Positions 8,324-18,300 of a stretch of 64,000 bases of DNA are shown one piece after another. The stretch covers positions 3,830,839 through 3,894,838 of the forward strand of contig NZ_AP027368.1 of assembly GCF_030296015.1 (NCBI RefSeq). The letters run 5' to 3'. Numbering within the stretch: the stretch's first letter is position 1; each line of letters begins with the position of its first letter. Position numbers and translations under genes: made by a program. Origin of the DNA: Ferrimonas sp. YFM. Lineage in GTDB: Bacteria; Pseudomonadota; Gammaproteobacteria; Enterobacterales; Shewanellaceae. The notes under the pieces were generated by a model that made no database searches, was not told where the DNA came from, and worked only from the letters and a program-made list of their open reading frames with translations.

Positions 8324-10036
8324 ATGATCTCCATTGAAGCCCTGCAGCTGATCCTCAACCTGACTCAGCAGATGTCCCTCTACCTGGTGATCGCCTACAT
8401 CTTCACCAAGACACCTGTGTTCAAACCCCTGGTCACCCTGTCCCATCGCCTGCCCCACCGGCTGATGCTGTACGGAGTGTTCAGCTGTTTCTGCATCCTG
8501 GGCACCTATTTCGGTGAACAGACCAATGGTGCCATCGCCAACACCAGAGCCATGGGCGCCGTGCTCTCCGGCCTGCTGGGCGGCCCCATCACCGGCTTTG
8601 CCGTGGGCCTGACCGGCGGCCTGCACCGCTACAGTCTGGGCGGCTTTACCGACGTCGCCTGTGCCATATCCACCACCTGCGAAGGCCTCTCCGCGGGACT
8701 GGTGCACGCCTATCTGATCCGCAAGGGCAAGCTGGAGCAGCTGTTTCACCCTGCCCTGGTGGCTCTGGTCGCCCTCTGGGCCGAGGTGCTGCAGATGATC
8801 ATCATCCTGCTTGTAGCCCGTCCCTTCACCGATGCCTGGCAGCTGGTGCAGGTGATCGCGCCGCCCATGTTGCTGGTCAACAGCGTCGGCGCCGCCATGT
8901 TCATGAGCATGCTGCGGGACCAGAGGGTAATGGTGGAGAAGATGTCCTCGGTGTTCTCCGCCAAGGCACTGAAGATCGCCGAACGCACCGTGGGGATCCT
9001 CAGTCAGGGGTTCAATGCCACCACCACCAAGCAGGTGGCCCGCATCGTCTATGAGGAGACCCAGGTGGGTGCGGTGGCGATCACCGACCGGGAGAAACTG
9101 CTGGCCTTCATCGGCATAGGCTCGGACCACCACCTGCCCAATACCCCCATCTCCTCGGAGATCACCATGGAGGCGATCCGCAGTGACCGGGTGATGTACG
9201 CCGATGGACTGCAGTTGAGGTATCACTGCTCCGTCTCCAAAAACTGTCCCCTGGGATCCAGCCTGGTGATCCCTCTGAGGGGCGAAAACGAGGTGATCGG
9301 CACCATCAAGCTGTACGAAGCCAAGAACAAGCTGTTCCTCAACATCAACCGCACCCTGGGAGAGGGGATCGCCAAGCTGCTCTCCAACCAGATCCTCCAC
9401 GGCCGCTATCAGCATCAGAGCAACCTGCTGACCCAGGCGGAACTGAAGCTGCTGCAGGCCCAGGTGAACCCCCACTTCCTGTTCAACGCCCTCAATACGG
9501 TGGCGGCGGTGACCCGCATCGACTCCAACCGCGCCCGGGAACTGATTCAGAACCTGGCCACCTTCCTCCGCGGCAACCTGAAACGCGGCACCGGGGTGGT
9601 GACCCTCAAAGATGAGCTGGCACATATCGATGCCTATCTGGAGGTGGAAAAGGCCCGCTTCGGCGACCGGCTCTCCATCAATCATGAGATAGAACACAAT
9701 GTGCTTCACCTGAGGCTGCCCACCTTTACCCTGCAGCCACTGGTGGAGAACGCGGTGAAACACGGTATCGCCAACCTGTTTGAACCGGGTAAAATCGAGA
9801 TTGGTGCCCACCGGGAGGGGGAGCAGCTGATCCTCACCGTGGAGGACAATGCCGGCGCCTACAAGGAGAATCCCGACAGCAGCGGACTGGGGATGAACCT
9901 GGTGGATAAACGAATAAAAGCACAATATGGACAACAGTTTGGCATCAGCGTCCAGTGTCGCCCCCAGCACTATACTAAGGTGACCGTGACCCTGCCTGCC
10001 GTGGAACACAGTGATGATTACCACCCTGCTGATTGA
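8324..10036 (+). CDS. btsS: BtsS/YehU-type LytS-family sensor histidine kinase
   Basis: A 570-residue sensor. Residues 1-200 form the 5TM-LYT membrane domain (GGPITGFAVGLTGGLHRYSLGG), about 215-350 a GAF domain, then the LytS-type kinase with phosphorylated H384 in QVNPHFLFNALN, the asparagine box (PLVENAVKHGI) and a glycine box (SGLGMNLV). In E. coli this kinase responds to extracellular pyruvate. I start at the ATG at 8324; a TTG at 8312 is less likely. It overlaps btsR by 23 nt, so the pair is co-translated. Confidence 0.92.
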   Translation: MISIEALQLILNLTQQMSLYLVIAYIFTKTPVFKPLVTLSHRLPHRLMLYGVFSCFCILGTYFGEQTNGAIANTRAMGAVLSGLLGGPITGFAVGLTGGLHRYSLGGFTDVACAISTTCEGLSAGLVHAYLIRKGKLEQLFHPALVALVALWAEVLQMIIILLVARPFTDAWQLVQVIAPPMLLVNSVGAAMFMSMLRDQRVMVEKMSSVFSAKALKIAERTVGILSQGFNATTTKQVARIVYEETQVGAVAITDREKLLAFIGIGSDHHLPNTPISSEITMEAIRSDRVMYADGLQLRYHCSVSKNCPLGSSLVIPLRGENEVIGTIKLYEAKNKLFLNINRTLGEGIAKLLSNQILHGRYQHQSNLLTQAELKLLQAQVNPHFLFNALNTVAAVTRIDSNRARELIQNLATFLRGNLKRGTGVVTLKDELAHIDAYLEVEKARFGDRLSINHEIEHNVLHLRLPTFTLQPLVENAVKHGIANLFEPGKIEIGAHREGEQLILTVEDNAGAYKENPDSSGLGMNLVDKRIKAQYGQQFGISVQCRPQHYTKVTVTLPAVEHSDDYHPAD

Positions 10037-10727
10037 CGATGAACCCCTGGCCCGGGAAGAGCTGGCCAGCCTGCTGGCCCACTACCCGGATGTGCAGGTC
10101 CTGGAGCAGTGCGCCAACGCGGTGGAGGGGATCGCCGCCATCCACAAACACAAGCCGGACCTGGTGTTTCTGGACATCTCCATGCCCAAGATCAGCGGCA
10201 TGGAGATGCTGGCGATGCTGGATCCGGACAACACCCCCAAGGTGGTGTTCGTCACCGCCTACGACGAATACGCGGTTAAGGCGTTTGAGAACAACGCTTT
10301 CGACTACCTGCTCAAACCCATAGAGACCGAGCGGCTGGAGAAATGCCTGGAGCGAGTGCGCCGGGCCCAGGAGCCCCAGGATCTCAGCGCCATGATGCCG
10401 GAGCAGCTCACCCTGGTGCCCTGTTACACAGGTTCGATCCTCAAGGTGCTGAAGGTGGAAGAGGTGGAGTTCGCCTTCTCCGACCTGGGAGGCGTTCACG
10501 TGGCCAGCACCGATGAGGTGATCCACACCCAGCTGACCCTCAAGGTTCTGGAGAGCCGCACCCCCCTGCTTCGCTGTCACAGGCAGTACCTGATCCACCC
10601 CACTGCCATCGCCGAGATCGAAATTCAGGAGGGGGGCAATGGTGAGATCCACACCCGGGGAGGACGCACCATTCCGGTCAGCAGACGCTACCTCAAAGCA
10701 CTCAAACAGACGCTTGGCTTTCAATAG
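10014..10727 (+). CDS. btsR: BtsR/YehT-type LytTR response regulator
   Basis: A 237-residue regulator. The receiver domain (1-120) has the acidic pocket D8-D9, phosphorylated D54 (VFLDISMPK) and the switch residues TAYDEYAV and KP. The C-terminal LytTR DNA-binding domain covers about 135-237 (LRCHRQYLIHP, VSRRYLKALKQ). A GTG three bases upstream is the alternative start. The CstA-family gene 0.6 kb downstream carries matching binding motifs, so it is the likely target. Confidence 0.93.
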   Translation: MITTLLIDDEPLAREELASLLAHYPDVQVLEQCANAVEGIAAIHKHKPDLVFLDISMPKISGMEMLAMLDPDNTPKVVFVTAYDEYAVKAFENNAFDYLLKPIETERLEKCLERVRRAQEPQDLSAMMPEQLTLVPCYTGSILKVLKVEEVEFAFSDLGGVHVASTDEVIHTQLTLKVLESRTPLLRCHRQYLIHPTAIAEIEIQEGGNGEIHTRGGRTIPVSRRYLKALKQTLGFQ

Positions 10728-10818
10728 TTGTGATTTATTAGGCACCTTTGCAAATCAGTCACTACACTTATTTTAGCCGCCGACACGGCAAGACTGACTG
10801 GCAAAACGAGGTGTCCCC

Positions 10819-11112
10819 ATGTCCCTGACCAAAGCCGAGCTGACGCAGAACCTGATCACCAACCTGAACCTGTCCACCAACGACGCCAAAAATCTGGTGG
10901 ATGCCTTCTTCGAGGAGATCCGGGCCTGCCTTGAAAACGGCGAAGAGGTAAAGCTGAGCGGGTTTGGCGTGTTTCACCTGAGAGACAAGAGCCCTCGTCC
11001 CGGTCGCAACCCCAAGACCGGCGAAGAGCACGAGATCTCCGGTCGGCGAGTGGTGACCTTTGCCGCCGGCGGCAAGCTCAAAGGCCGGGTCGCCACCCTG
11101 AAAGCGGAGTGA
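10819..11112 (+). CDS. IHF-alpha-like DNA-bending protein, stand-alone
   Basis: A 97-residue HU/IHF-family protein closest to the IHF alpha subunit: [28 protein letters not shown], and the DNA-intercalating arm [12 protein letters not shown] with its proline. The C-terminal third ([19 protein letters not shown]) departs from the canonical alpha chain (ITARRVVTFRPGQKLKSRV). Normal ihfA follows pheT; here there is no pheST, so this may be a second paralog. It lies between btsSR and the carrier gene, where DNA bending could help activation; that link is inference. Confidence 0.85.
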   Translation: MSLTKAELTQNLITNLNLSTNDAKNLVDAFFEEIRACLENGEEVKLSGFGVFHLRDKSPRPGRNPKTGEEHEISGRRVVTFAAGGKLKGRVATLKAE

Positions 11113-11202
11113 TCCCCATGGGCCGGTCCTCCCGGCCCATGACCTTGATCACACTCTTATCACATCTCCATTACCTCTCTTTTCCGTTAACCGGTCATAT
11201 CG

Positions 11203-11230
11203 ACCGCTTAACTGCGCTGACGACCGCTTA
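11203..11230 (+). promoter_or_regulatory. Direct-repeat BtsR-type operator upstream of the CstA-family gene
   Basis: Two identical octamers ACCGCTTA at 11203-11210 and 11223-11230, 12 bp apart (20-bp period), within the larger repeat CGACCGCTTAAC. They match the motif ACC[G/A]CT[C/T]A reported for E. coli BtsR at the btsT promoter, where the spacer is, as I recall, 13 bp. They sit 70-97 nt before the start codon; a candidate -10 (TAAAAT, 11265-11270) follows. Confidence 0.72.
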
Positions 11231-11299
11231 ACCAATCCTCTCACCGACTAGAAATTCAGTTCAGTAAAATGGAACCACTCAAAAAGAGGGGATGAAAAA

Positions 11300-12748
11300 A
11301 TGACTTGGTTCCTACTAGCTGTTGGCCTGCTCATAGGCGGCTACTTTATCTACGGCGCATTCGTCGAAAAGGTGTTCGGCATTAAGCCCGAGCGCACCAC
11401 TCCTGCCCACACCCTGACCGATGGCGTGGACTATGTTCCCATGTCCAAGCGCAAGGTCTACCTGGTTCAGTTGCTGAACATCGCCGGTGTTGGCCCCATC
11501 TTCGGCCCGATTCTCGGTGCCATGTACGGCCCGGCGGCCATGGTGTGGATCGTCATCGGCTGTATCTTCGCCGGTGCGGTGCACGACTACTTCTCCGGCA
11601 TGCTGTCCGTGCGTAACGGCGGCGCCTCCGTGCCCAATCTGGCCGGTCGCTACCTGGGTAAGAACGCCAAGCACTTCATGAACGTCTTCGCCCTGGTGCT
11701 GCTGGTGCTGGTGGGCGTGGTGTTTGTTTCCGCCCCTGCCGGCCTGCTGGTGAAGCTGAGTGGCTGGGACAAGACCCTGCTGCTGGCCATCATCTTCGGC
11801 TACTACCTGATCGCCACCCTGGTTCCCGTTGACAAGATCATCGGTCGCCTCTACCCCTTCTTCGGTGCCCTGCTGCTGTTCATGTCCGTTGGCCTGACTG
11901 TTGCCATCATGGTGTCCGCCGACTACTCCATGCTGCCTGGCGTGACCGCCGGCGACCTGCTGACCAACTTGAACCCAGCGGACAAGCCCATCTGGCCTGC
12001 CCTGTTCATCACCATCGCCTGTGGCGCCATCTCCGGCTTCCACGCCACTCAGTCTCCTCTGATGGCTCGCTGCATGGAGAATGAGAAGAACGGTCGCTTC
12101 GTGTTCTACGGAGCCATGATCGGTGAAGGTATCATCGCCCTGATCTGGTGTGCCCTGGCCCTGTCCTTCTTCCACGGTGTGGAAGGCCTGCAGGCAGCCC
12201 TGGCCAACGGTGGTCCCTCCAACGTGGTATTCGAGGCCTCTACCGGTCTGCTGGGTGCCCTGGGTGGTGTGCTGGCTATCCTGGGTGTGGTGGTACTGCC
12301 CATCACCTCCGGTGACACCGCGTTCCGCTCCGCCCGTCTGATTCTGGCTGAGTTCATCAAGCTGCCACAGAAGCAACTGCCCAAGCGTCTGATGATCGCT
12401 GTGCCCCTGTTCGCCATCGGCGCCATCCTGACTCAGGTCGACTTCGGTGTAATCTGGCGCTACTTCGGCTTCGCCAACCAGTCTACCGCCGTCATCATGC
12501 TGTGGACCGCGGCGGCCTACCTGGCCCGAGCCAACCGCCTGCACTGGATCTGCACCGTACCGGCCACCTTTATGACTACCGTGGTGATCACCTTCATCCT
12601 GAACAACCCCACCCTGGGCTTCGGTCTCTCCATGACCGTCTCCACCGCCGCAGGTGTTGTGCTGGCCCTGGTGATTGCTGGCCTGGTGGTTGGCGTCATT
12701 GGCAAGAAGCCTCTGCCTGCCGACATCGAGTCTCTGGAATCTGCCTGA
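11300..12748 (+). CDS. CstA-family carbon-starvation / pyruvate carrier (short form)
   Basis: A 482-residue membrane protein with about 12-13 segments. The CstA signature is clear: VQLLNIAGVGPIFGPILGAM, GCIFAGAVHDYFSGMLSVRNGG and SGFHATQSPLMARC. It lacks the long C-terminal part of the roughly 700-residue E. coli CstA and BtsT. Characterised relatives take up pyruvate, some peptides. It is preceded by GAGGGGA at the right spacing and by BtsR-like sites, so I infer a pyruvate carrier induced by BtsSR. A terminator follows. Confidence 0.9.
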   Translation: MTWFLLAVGLLIGGYFIYGAFVEKVFGIKPERTTPAHTLTDGVDYVPMSKRKVYLVQLLNIAGVGPIFGPILGAMYGPAAMVWIVIGCIFAGAVHDYFSGMLSVRNGGASVPNLAGRYLGKNAKHFMNVFALVLLVLVGVVFVSAPAGLLVKLSGWDKTLLLAIIFGYYLIATLVPVDKIIGRLYPFFGALLLFMSVGLTVAIMVSADYSMLPGVTAGDLLTNLNPADKPIWPALFITIACGAISGFHATQSPLMARCMENEKNGRFVFYGAMIGEGIIALIWCALALSFFHGVEGLQAALANGGPSNVVFEASTGLLGALGGVLAILGVVVLPITSGDTAFRSARLILAEFIKLPQKQLPKRLMIAVPLFAIGAILTQVDFGVIWRYFGFANQSTAVIMLWTAAAYLARANRLHWICTVPATFMTTVVITFILNNPTLGFGLSMTVSTAAGVVLALVIAGLVVGVIGKKPLPADIESLESA

Positions 12749-12770
12749 GACACACGCCGATTCTAAGTTC

Positions 12771-12796
12771 AAGGGTCCCTCGGGGCCCTTTTTTTA
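12771..12796 (+). terminator. Terminator after the CstA-family gene
   Basis: AAGGGTCCC / GGGGCCCTT hairpin followed by seven T, 23 nt after the stop. Confidence 0.85.
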
Positions 12797-12808
12797 TGGG
12801 CTTGCATC

Positions 12809-12825
12809 ACTGCCAAACTGGCAGT
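12809..12825. repeat. 7-bp inverted repeat ahead of rluA
   Basis: ACTGCCA-AAC-TGGCAGT, perfect arms with a 3-nt centre. It lies between the cstA terminator and rluA and may be an operator or a leader hairpin. Confidence 0.45.
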
Positions 12826-12864
12826 AAGGTGAGCGCCCGGACACCGCGGCCTAATAACAGCAGT

Positions 12865-12882
12865 ATGAGAGCAGCAGTATGA
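12865..12882 (+). CDS. Possible five-codon leader ORF overlapping the rluA start
   Basis: ATG AGA GCA GCA GTA TGA encodes MRAAV; its TGA overlaps the rluA ATG as ATGA. A 10-bp direct repeat (AGCAGTATGA, 14-bp period) creates both start codons. Neither has a clear Shine-Dalgarno sequence. It may couple translation to rluA, or be a chance result of the duplication. Confidence 0.3.
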   Translation: MRAAV

Positions 12883-13535
12883 CACCCATGGCTTATCACC
12901 CGCCCACAGACCCCTTTCTGGTCATCCTTCATCAGGACAGAGACATCCTGGTGGTGGATAAGCCCAGCGGCCTGCTTTCGGTGCCGGGCCGGGATCCGGC
13001 TCACCATGACTCCAGCTATGCCCGGGTGCTGAGCCAACACCCGGACGCTCAGGTGGTACACCGCCTGGACATGGATACCTCGGGTGTCATGGTGTTTGCC
13101 CTCAACAAAGAGTCCGAGCGGGAGCTGAAGCGCCAGTTCCGCGACAGGGAGACCAGCAAAACCTACCACGCCCGGGTGTGGGGCACTCCGCCCGCCCAGG
13201 GAGAGGTGGATCTGCCGCTGATCTGCGACTGGCCCAACCGCCCGAAACAGATGGTGTGTCATCAACAGGGCAAAGCCTCCCAGACTTTGTACAAGGTGGT
13301 CGAGCAGGGAGATAACAGCGCCCTGGTGGAGCTGACCCCCATTACCGGCCGCTCTCATCAGCTCAGGGTGCATATGCTGGCCCTGGGTCACCCCATCTGT
13401 GGCGATCGCTTCTACGCAGAGGGCGATGCCCTGCAGGCCGCAGAGCGGCTGCAACTGCACGCCAGCCGCCTGGTCATCAGTCACCCCTACAGCAAGACCA
13501 CCATGACGTTCGAGGCCCCCCTGCCCTTCGACTGA
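12879..13535 (+). CDS. rluA: RluA, rRNA/tRNA pseudouridine synthase
   Basis: A 218-residue pseudouridine synthase. The catalytic motif HRLDMDTSG holds the nucleophilic aspartate; VVDKPSGLLSVPGR and TGRSHQLRVHM complete the fold. In E. coli RluA modifies 23S rRNA U746 and tRNA U32. The N-terminus MTPMAYHPPTDPFLVIL parallels the E. coli one, supporting the ATG at 12879 despite no ribosome-binding site; an internal ATG at 12888 is possible. A terminator shared with asnA follows. Confidence 0.94.
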   Translation: MTPMAYHPPTDPFLVILHQDRDILVVDKPSGLLSVPGRDPAHHDSSYARVLSQHPDAQVVHRLDMDTSGVMVFALNKESERELKRQFRDRETSKTYHARVWGTPPAQGEVDLPLICDWPNRPKQMVCHQQGKASQTLYKVVEQGDNSALVELTPITGRSHQLRVHMLALGHPICGDRFYAEGDALQAAERLQLHASRLVISHPYSKTTMTFEAPLPFD

Positions 13536-13543
13536 GCCCAGAC

Positions 13544-13573
13544 AAAAAAAGGGGCCATCATGGCCCCTTTTGC
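13544..13573. terminator. Bidirectional terminator between rluA and asnA
   Basis: AAAAAAAGGGGCCA / TGGCCCCTTTT with a short loop; serves the convergent genes. Confidence 0.88.
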
Positions 13574-13588
13574 TTTGTCTACCGAAGG

Positions 13589-14566
13589 TTACAGACGGCT
13601 GGGGCAGGCCTCCTGCCACACACCGCACTGCACCTGACCGATGTGACTCATCCCCAGCAGGAACATGGTCAGCCGCGACTGGCCGATGCCGCCGCCTATG
13701 GTCTGAGGCAGTTCACCCGCCAGCAGAGCCTGGTGCCAGGGCTGCTGCAGCTCCTGAGCCTTATCCGCCAGCTGCATCTGCCTGGCCAGGGCTTCGGCAT
13801 CCACCCGGATCCCCATGGAGGAGAGTTCGAAGGCGTCCTCCAGCACCGGGTTCCACACCAGGATGTCGCCGTTGAGGCCCTTGCCCAATTCGGACTCGCT
13901 GCTCCAGTCATCGTAATCCGGGGCACGGCAGTCATGGGCCTGACCATCGCCCAGCTCGGCGCCAATGCCGATCAAAAACACCGCCCCCTTCTCACGACAG
14001 ATCTGCTTCTCCCGATCCTTGGCACAGAGATCCGGGTAACGGCTGCGCAGCGCTTCGGCGTGAACAAAGCTGATGGTTTCAGGCAGGATGACGGGCAAAC
14101 CGAAGCGCGCGGCCACCGCTGCCTCGGTGTCGCGCAACGCCTGGTAGATCGCTTCCACCCGCACGGCCAACCCCTCGAGGGTGCGCTCCCCGCCCCCCAG
14201 CACTTGCTCCCAGTCCCACTGATCCACATAGACCGAATGCTTGGGTCCCAGGCTGTCTTCATCGGGGCGCAGCGCCTTCATCTGGGCCACCACCCCTTCG
14301 CCGGCGCCGAAACCATAGCGCCCCAGGGTGGCACGCTTCCATTTTGCCAGGGAGTGCACCACTTCAAAGCCGCGCTCCGGCATTGCTTTCACCTGAACCT
14401 GTACCGCTTTTTCATGGCCGGACAGTCCATCCTGCAGACCGCTGCCCACTTCGGACAACAGGGGCGCCTGCACCTCCAGCAGATTGAGGCGACGACTCAG
14501 CTGCTGACCAAAGGTCTCTTTGACAAAGGCGATCTGTTGCTGGGTCTGGATGTAGCTGTGTTTCAT
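13589..14566 (-). CDS. asnA: AsnA, aspartate-ammonia ligase
   Basis: A 325-residue ATP-dependent enzyme converting aspartate and ammonia to asparagine. It has the class-II-synthetase-like core: [38 protein letters not shown], and the C-terminal [15 protein letters not shown]. The start at [11 protein letters not shown] (14566) is preceded by GAGGA; an upstream in-frame ATG would add 22 non-conserved residues. It is divergent from asnC, its expected activator. Confidence 0.96.
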   Translation of the reverse strand: MKHSYIQTQQQIAFVKETFGQQLSRRLNLLEVQAPLLSEVGSGLQDGLSGHEKAVQVQVKAMPERGFEVVHSLAKWKRATLGRYGFGAGEGVVAQMKALRPDEDSLGPKHSVYVDQWDWEQVLGGGERTLEGLAVRVEAIYQALRDTEAAVAARFGLPVILPETISFVHAEALRSRYPDLCAKDREKQICREKGAVFLIGIGAELGDGQAHDCRAPDYDDWSSESELGKGLNGDILVWNPVLEDAFELSSMGIRVDAEALARQMQLADKAQELQQPWHQALLAGELPQTIGGGIGQSRLTMFLLGMSHIGQVQCGVWQEACPSRL

Positions 14567-14719
14567 TGTCCGATCCTCAATCTCTGGCTTATCTGGGAGA
14601 GGATTTTTCACCAGACCCGCCCAATAATTCAATATTCAACAACAAATAAACTTGATCGCACTTTGATTCATCAATTAATTGCGGATATATTGAGAATTCG
14701 CTAATTCAGAGGCAAAAAA

Positions 14720-15181
14720 ATGAACGAAGAGTATCGAATCGATAATCTGGACAGATCCATCCTGTGTGCCCTGCAAGAGGATGCCCGTACCCCCTATGCG
14801 GAACTGGCCAAGCGCAATGGCGTCAGTCCGGGAACCGTGCATGTGCGGGTCGAGAAGATGAAGCAGGCGGGGATCATCACCTCCGCCCAGGTGATGGTGG
14901 ACCCTAAGAAGTTGGGGTATCAGGTATGCTGCTTTATCGGCATCAACCTCAAAGCCGCGGGGGATTATCCGGCGGTATTGGAGAAATTGCTGGCCCTGCC
15001 CCAGGTGGTGGAAGCCTACTACACCACGGGTCACTACAGCATCTTCACCAAGATCCTGACCCACAACATTGACGCACTCCACGAGCTATTAGTGCATAAA
15101 ATTCAAAGCATTGAGCAAATTCAGTCAACTGAGACTCTGCTTTCCCTTCAGCAGCCCATTCACCGCCAGATAACCCCATAA
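14720..15181 (+). CDS. asnC: AsnC, Lrp/AsnC-family regulator of asnA
   Basis: A 153-residue regulator: winged helix at 1-60 (IDNLDRSILCALQEDARTPYAELAKR) and a C-terminal RAM ligand-binding domain (about 70-145). In E. coli AsnC activates asnA and responds to asparagine. The genes diverge from an AT-rich 153-nt spacer that should contain both promoters and the operator; I see no unambiguous palindrome there. Ribosome-binding site AGAGG precedes the ATG. Confidence 0.95.
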   Translation: MNEEYRIDNLDRSILCALQEDARTPYAELAKRNGVSPGTVHVRVEKMKQAGIITSAQVMVDPKKLGYQVCCFIGINLKAAGDYPAVLEKLLALPQVVEAYYTTGHYSIFTKILTHNIDALHELLVHKIQSIEQIQSTETLLSLQQPIHRQITP

Positions 15182-15208
15182 ACACAACACTAACATTCTA
15201 ATCCAGAA

Positions 15209-15294
15209 AGAAATCGCAGCAGATTTCTCTGACGAGGTCGTTCGCAATCACCAGTGACTCCTGATAGAAAGTAGGATTCGTCAAAAAAGACGAA
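15209..15294 (+). promoter_or_regulatory. Two hairpins between asnC and the subtilase gene
   Basis: AGAAATC-GCAGCA-GATTTCT (15209-15228) and TTCGTC-AAAAAA-GACGAA (15277-15294). The first may end the asnC transcript although no T-run follows; the second lies in the probable leader of the protease gene. I recognise no riboswitch class. Confidence 0.4.
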
Positions 15295-15347
15295 AGGCTT
15301 TAGGAAGTTAAGTAGCCAACTCTAATAAAATCAGGGAATCAACAAGA

Positions 15348-18300
15348 ATGAAAACTCGTATTGCGATCGCAGTGGGCGCCCTGCTGGCCTCAGGGTCAGC
15401 TCTCGCCTCGGACTTAAGAGATCAAGGGATTGCTCTCGAAGCTCCGATTGAGAATTTTTATGCACCAGCACAACGCAACTACAACCAGGAACAGCAGCCC
15501 CGCTTCCTGGTAAAATTGACCGATGCCCCCATCGCCACCTACTCAGGCGGCGTGGCCGGTTTCGTCGCCACCGACTCCATCCGCGACAAGCGCAACAAGC
15601 TGAACCTGTCCAGCCCCAAGGTGCAGGACTACGCCAGCTACCTGAAGCAGAAGCGTCAAAGCTTTGCTCAGCAGGCCGCCAGCATGGGCGCCAAGGTAGA
15701 GCGTCAGTTTGATACCCTGTTCAACGGCGTCAGTGTCTCCGGTCAGGGCCTGACCAAGGAAAAGCTGCTGGCGATGCCCGGAGTGGCGGCCGTCTATGAC
15801 CACGCCATCTACACCACCCAGATGGATACCTCCCGCGCCCTGATCCATGCCCCACAAGCCTGGGAACTGATGGGCGGCGTATCCGAAGCCGGTAAGGGAA
15901 TCAAGGTCGCCATCATCGACTCCGGTATCCGCCCGGAACACCCGATGTTCTCCGGCGCCAACTTCGATGAGCTGGAGTGGGACCGTCCCGAGGACGACTA
16001 CTGCGCCACCGCCGAGGATTTCTGCAACAACAAACTGATTGTTGCCCGCTATTCCACCCCCACTTTCGATGTGGCTCCCGACGAGCACATGAGCCCTCTG
16101 GGCTATGGCGGCCACGGCACCCACGTTGCGGGTACCGCAGTGGGTAACGTCATCAGCGCCACCTATTCCGGTGTCGACACCGAGATCTCCGGTGTGGCCC
16201 CAGGCGCCTACCTGATGGTATACAAGGCGCTGTTTGCCCCCGCCGATGACATCCACGGCGGTTCGGGTTCCAACATCATGTTGCTGGAAGCCCTGGAGAT
16301 GGCCGTGAAAGATGGCGCCGACGTCATCAACAACTCCTGGGGCGGCGGTGCCGGCTCCAACCCGGCCTTCAGCCCCTACGTGGAAGCGTTTGAAGCCGCG
16401 GAAGCCGCCGGCATCCTGGTCTCCACCTCAGCGGGTAACAGCGGCACCCAGGGCGCTCAGTCCATCGGCTGCCCCTCCTGCATCGAGTCCGGCCTGTCCG
16501 TGGCCAACTTTACCCACGGCCGCTTCTTCGCCAAGCCGGTATCCATTGGCTCCGTCAGCGATGCGGTTTCCGTAGAAGGCACCGGCGAGGCTCGCCTGGC
16601 AGATCTGGACGGTGACCTGACCGGTCCCGCCAAGGCCGCGCTCCATGTAGACGCAGACAACTTCGAAGGGTGCGCGCCCTTCGAAGCCGACGCATTCAAA
16701 GACTCCATCGCCGTCATCAGCCGCGGCAGTTGCGCCTTCAGCGACAAGGCCAACAACGCAGCCGAAGCCGGCGCCATTGGCCTTGTGGTCTACAACAACC
16801 GCGCCGGACAGCCCATCACCATGTCCATGGACGATGGCACCATCCCCGCGGTGATGATTGATCAGGCCGACGGCACCGCCGTGGTCGCCGCCATCGAAGG
16901 CGCCGGCGACAGCGCCATCAACCTGACCGTTGGCCAGGCCACCCAGGCTCTGGTTAACCCCGACTACGCCGACATCCAGTCCGGCACCTCATCCCGAGGC
17001 CCCAACGGCGACTCCAGCATCCTCAAGCCGGATCTGGCTGCCCCGGGCACCGACATCCTCTCCGCCTGGTCTCCTGATGATCCGGGCAGCGACGGTGCCA
17101 CCTTCGCCGCCATCAGTGGTACCTCCATGGCCAGCCCCCATGTGGCCGGCGCCGCCGCCCTGATGAAACAGGCTCACCCGGACTGGTCCGCAGTAGACAT
17201 CAAGACCGCCCTGACCTCCTCCACCAAGGATTCCGGCCTGCGCAAAGATGATGCCGTGACCACCGCTGACGCCTTCGACGCCGGTGCCGGTCGTCTGGAA
17301 GTAGCCGATGCCATCCAGGCCGAGATCACCTTCTCCAAACCCTCTCTGGTGGACGCCGCCTGTGTGAAGGAGTGTGAGTTTGAGTTTCACATCTATGACA
17401 AGCGCGATGCGGGCAGCGACGAGAAGACCTACTACCTCAGTGGCTCTCTGAGCGGCGCCGACATCGACTTCGACGTAGACGCCATCACCCTGGCCGGAGG
17501 TGGCAGTGCCAAGATTGGCTTCACCGTCGACGGCAGCCTGGCCCAGCAGGGCGACTGGCTGTTTGGCCAAGTACGCATCAACGACGATCAGGCCCACCTG
17601 CCTCTGGTGATCCAGAACATGGACGCCACCGGCAGCAACATTGCGGTGACCGCCGAAGGCACCACCTCGGATCAGTCGGTGAGCATCGATACCCACTTCG
17701 AAAACGCCGACTTCAGTGAAGACCAGCTGGTAACCATCACCGCCAAGCTGCCTCAGGGCACCTCTATGGTGGAAGATTCCGCCAAGCTGGACGGCGCCCG
17801 CGCCGCCACCACCAGCTACAACGTGGACGAAGACAACGGCACCATCACCTGGGCCGGTAACCTGGGCAAGCCTCAGGTGCTGATCAATAAGATCGACGGC
17901 GGCCTGGCCTACAGCCCCAGCGCCGCAGGCCGCCCGGCCGCCTGTTCCGGCAGCTGTGACGAGTCCGCCTTCAACCTGGATCTGTCGGTCGCTGACCTGA
18001 AGTTCAAGTACCTGGGTCAGGAGTACGACTATGTGACCGTGTCCACCAACGGCATCGTGCTGGTAGGCGGTGGCAACACCTCAGGCACCTGGCTGAACCG
18101 CCAGTTGCCCGACGCCAACCAACCGAACAACATCCTGGCGCCCTTCTGGACCGATCTGGATCTTAAGGGTGGCGATGCCGACACCGCCGGTGGCGGTAAC
18201 GTCTACTGGAGCATCGTTGGTGCCTCCGGCCCCGACTGGCTGGTGGTTGAGTGGGCCGACGCCAAGGTGTACGGCGACAGCTCCGACAACAGCTACACCT

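Noticed and set aside
11148-11166. Possible CRP site TCACACTCTTATCACA before the CstA-family gene
   Set aside because: The two halves are in the same orientation (TCACA, TCACA), so the TGTGA half is missing.
8261-12772. Long minus-strand open frames opposite btsS, btsR and the CstA-family gene
   Set aside because: Same antisense artefact: full overlap with well-supported genes, His/Gln/Gly-rich translations, no ribosome-binding sites of note.
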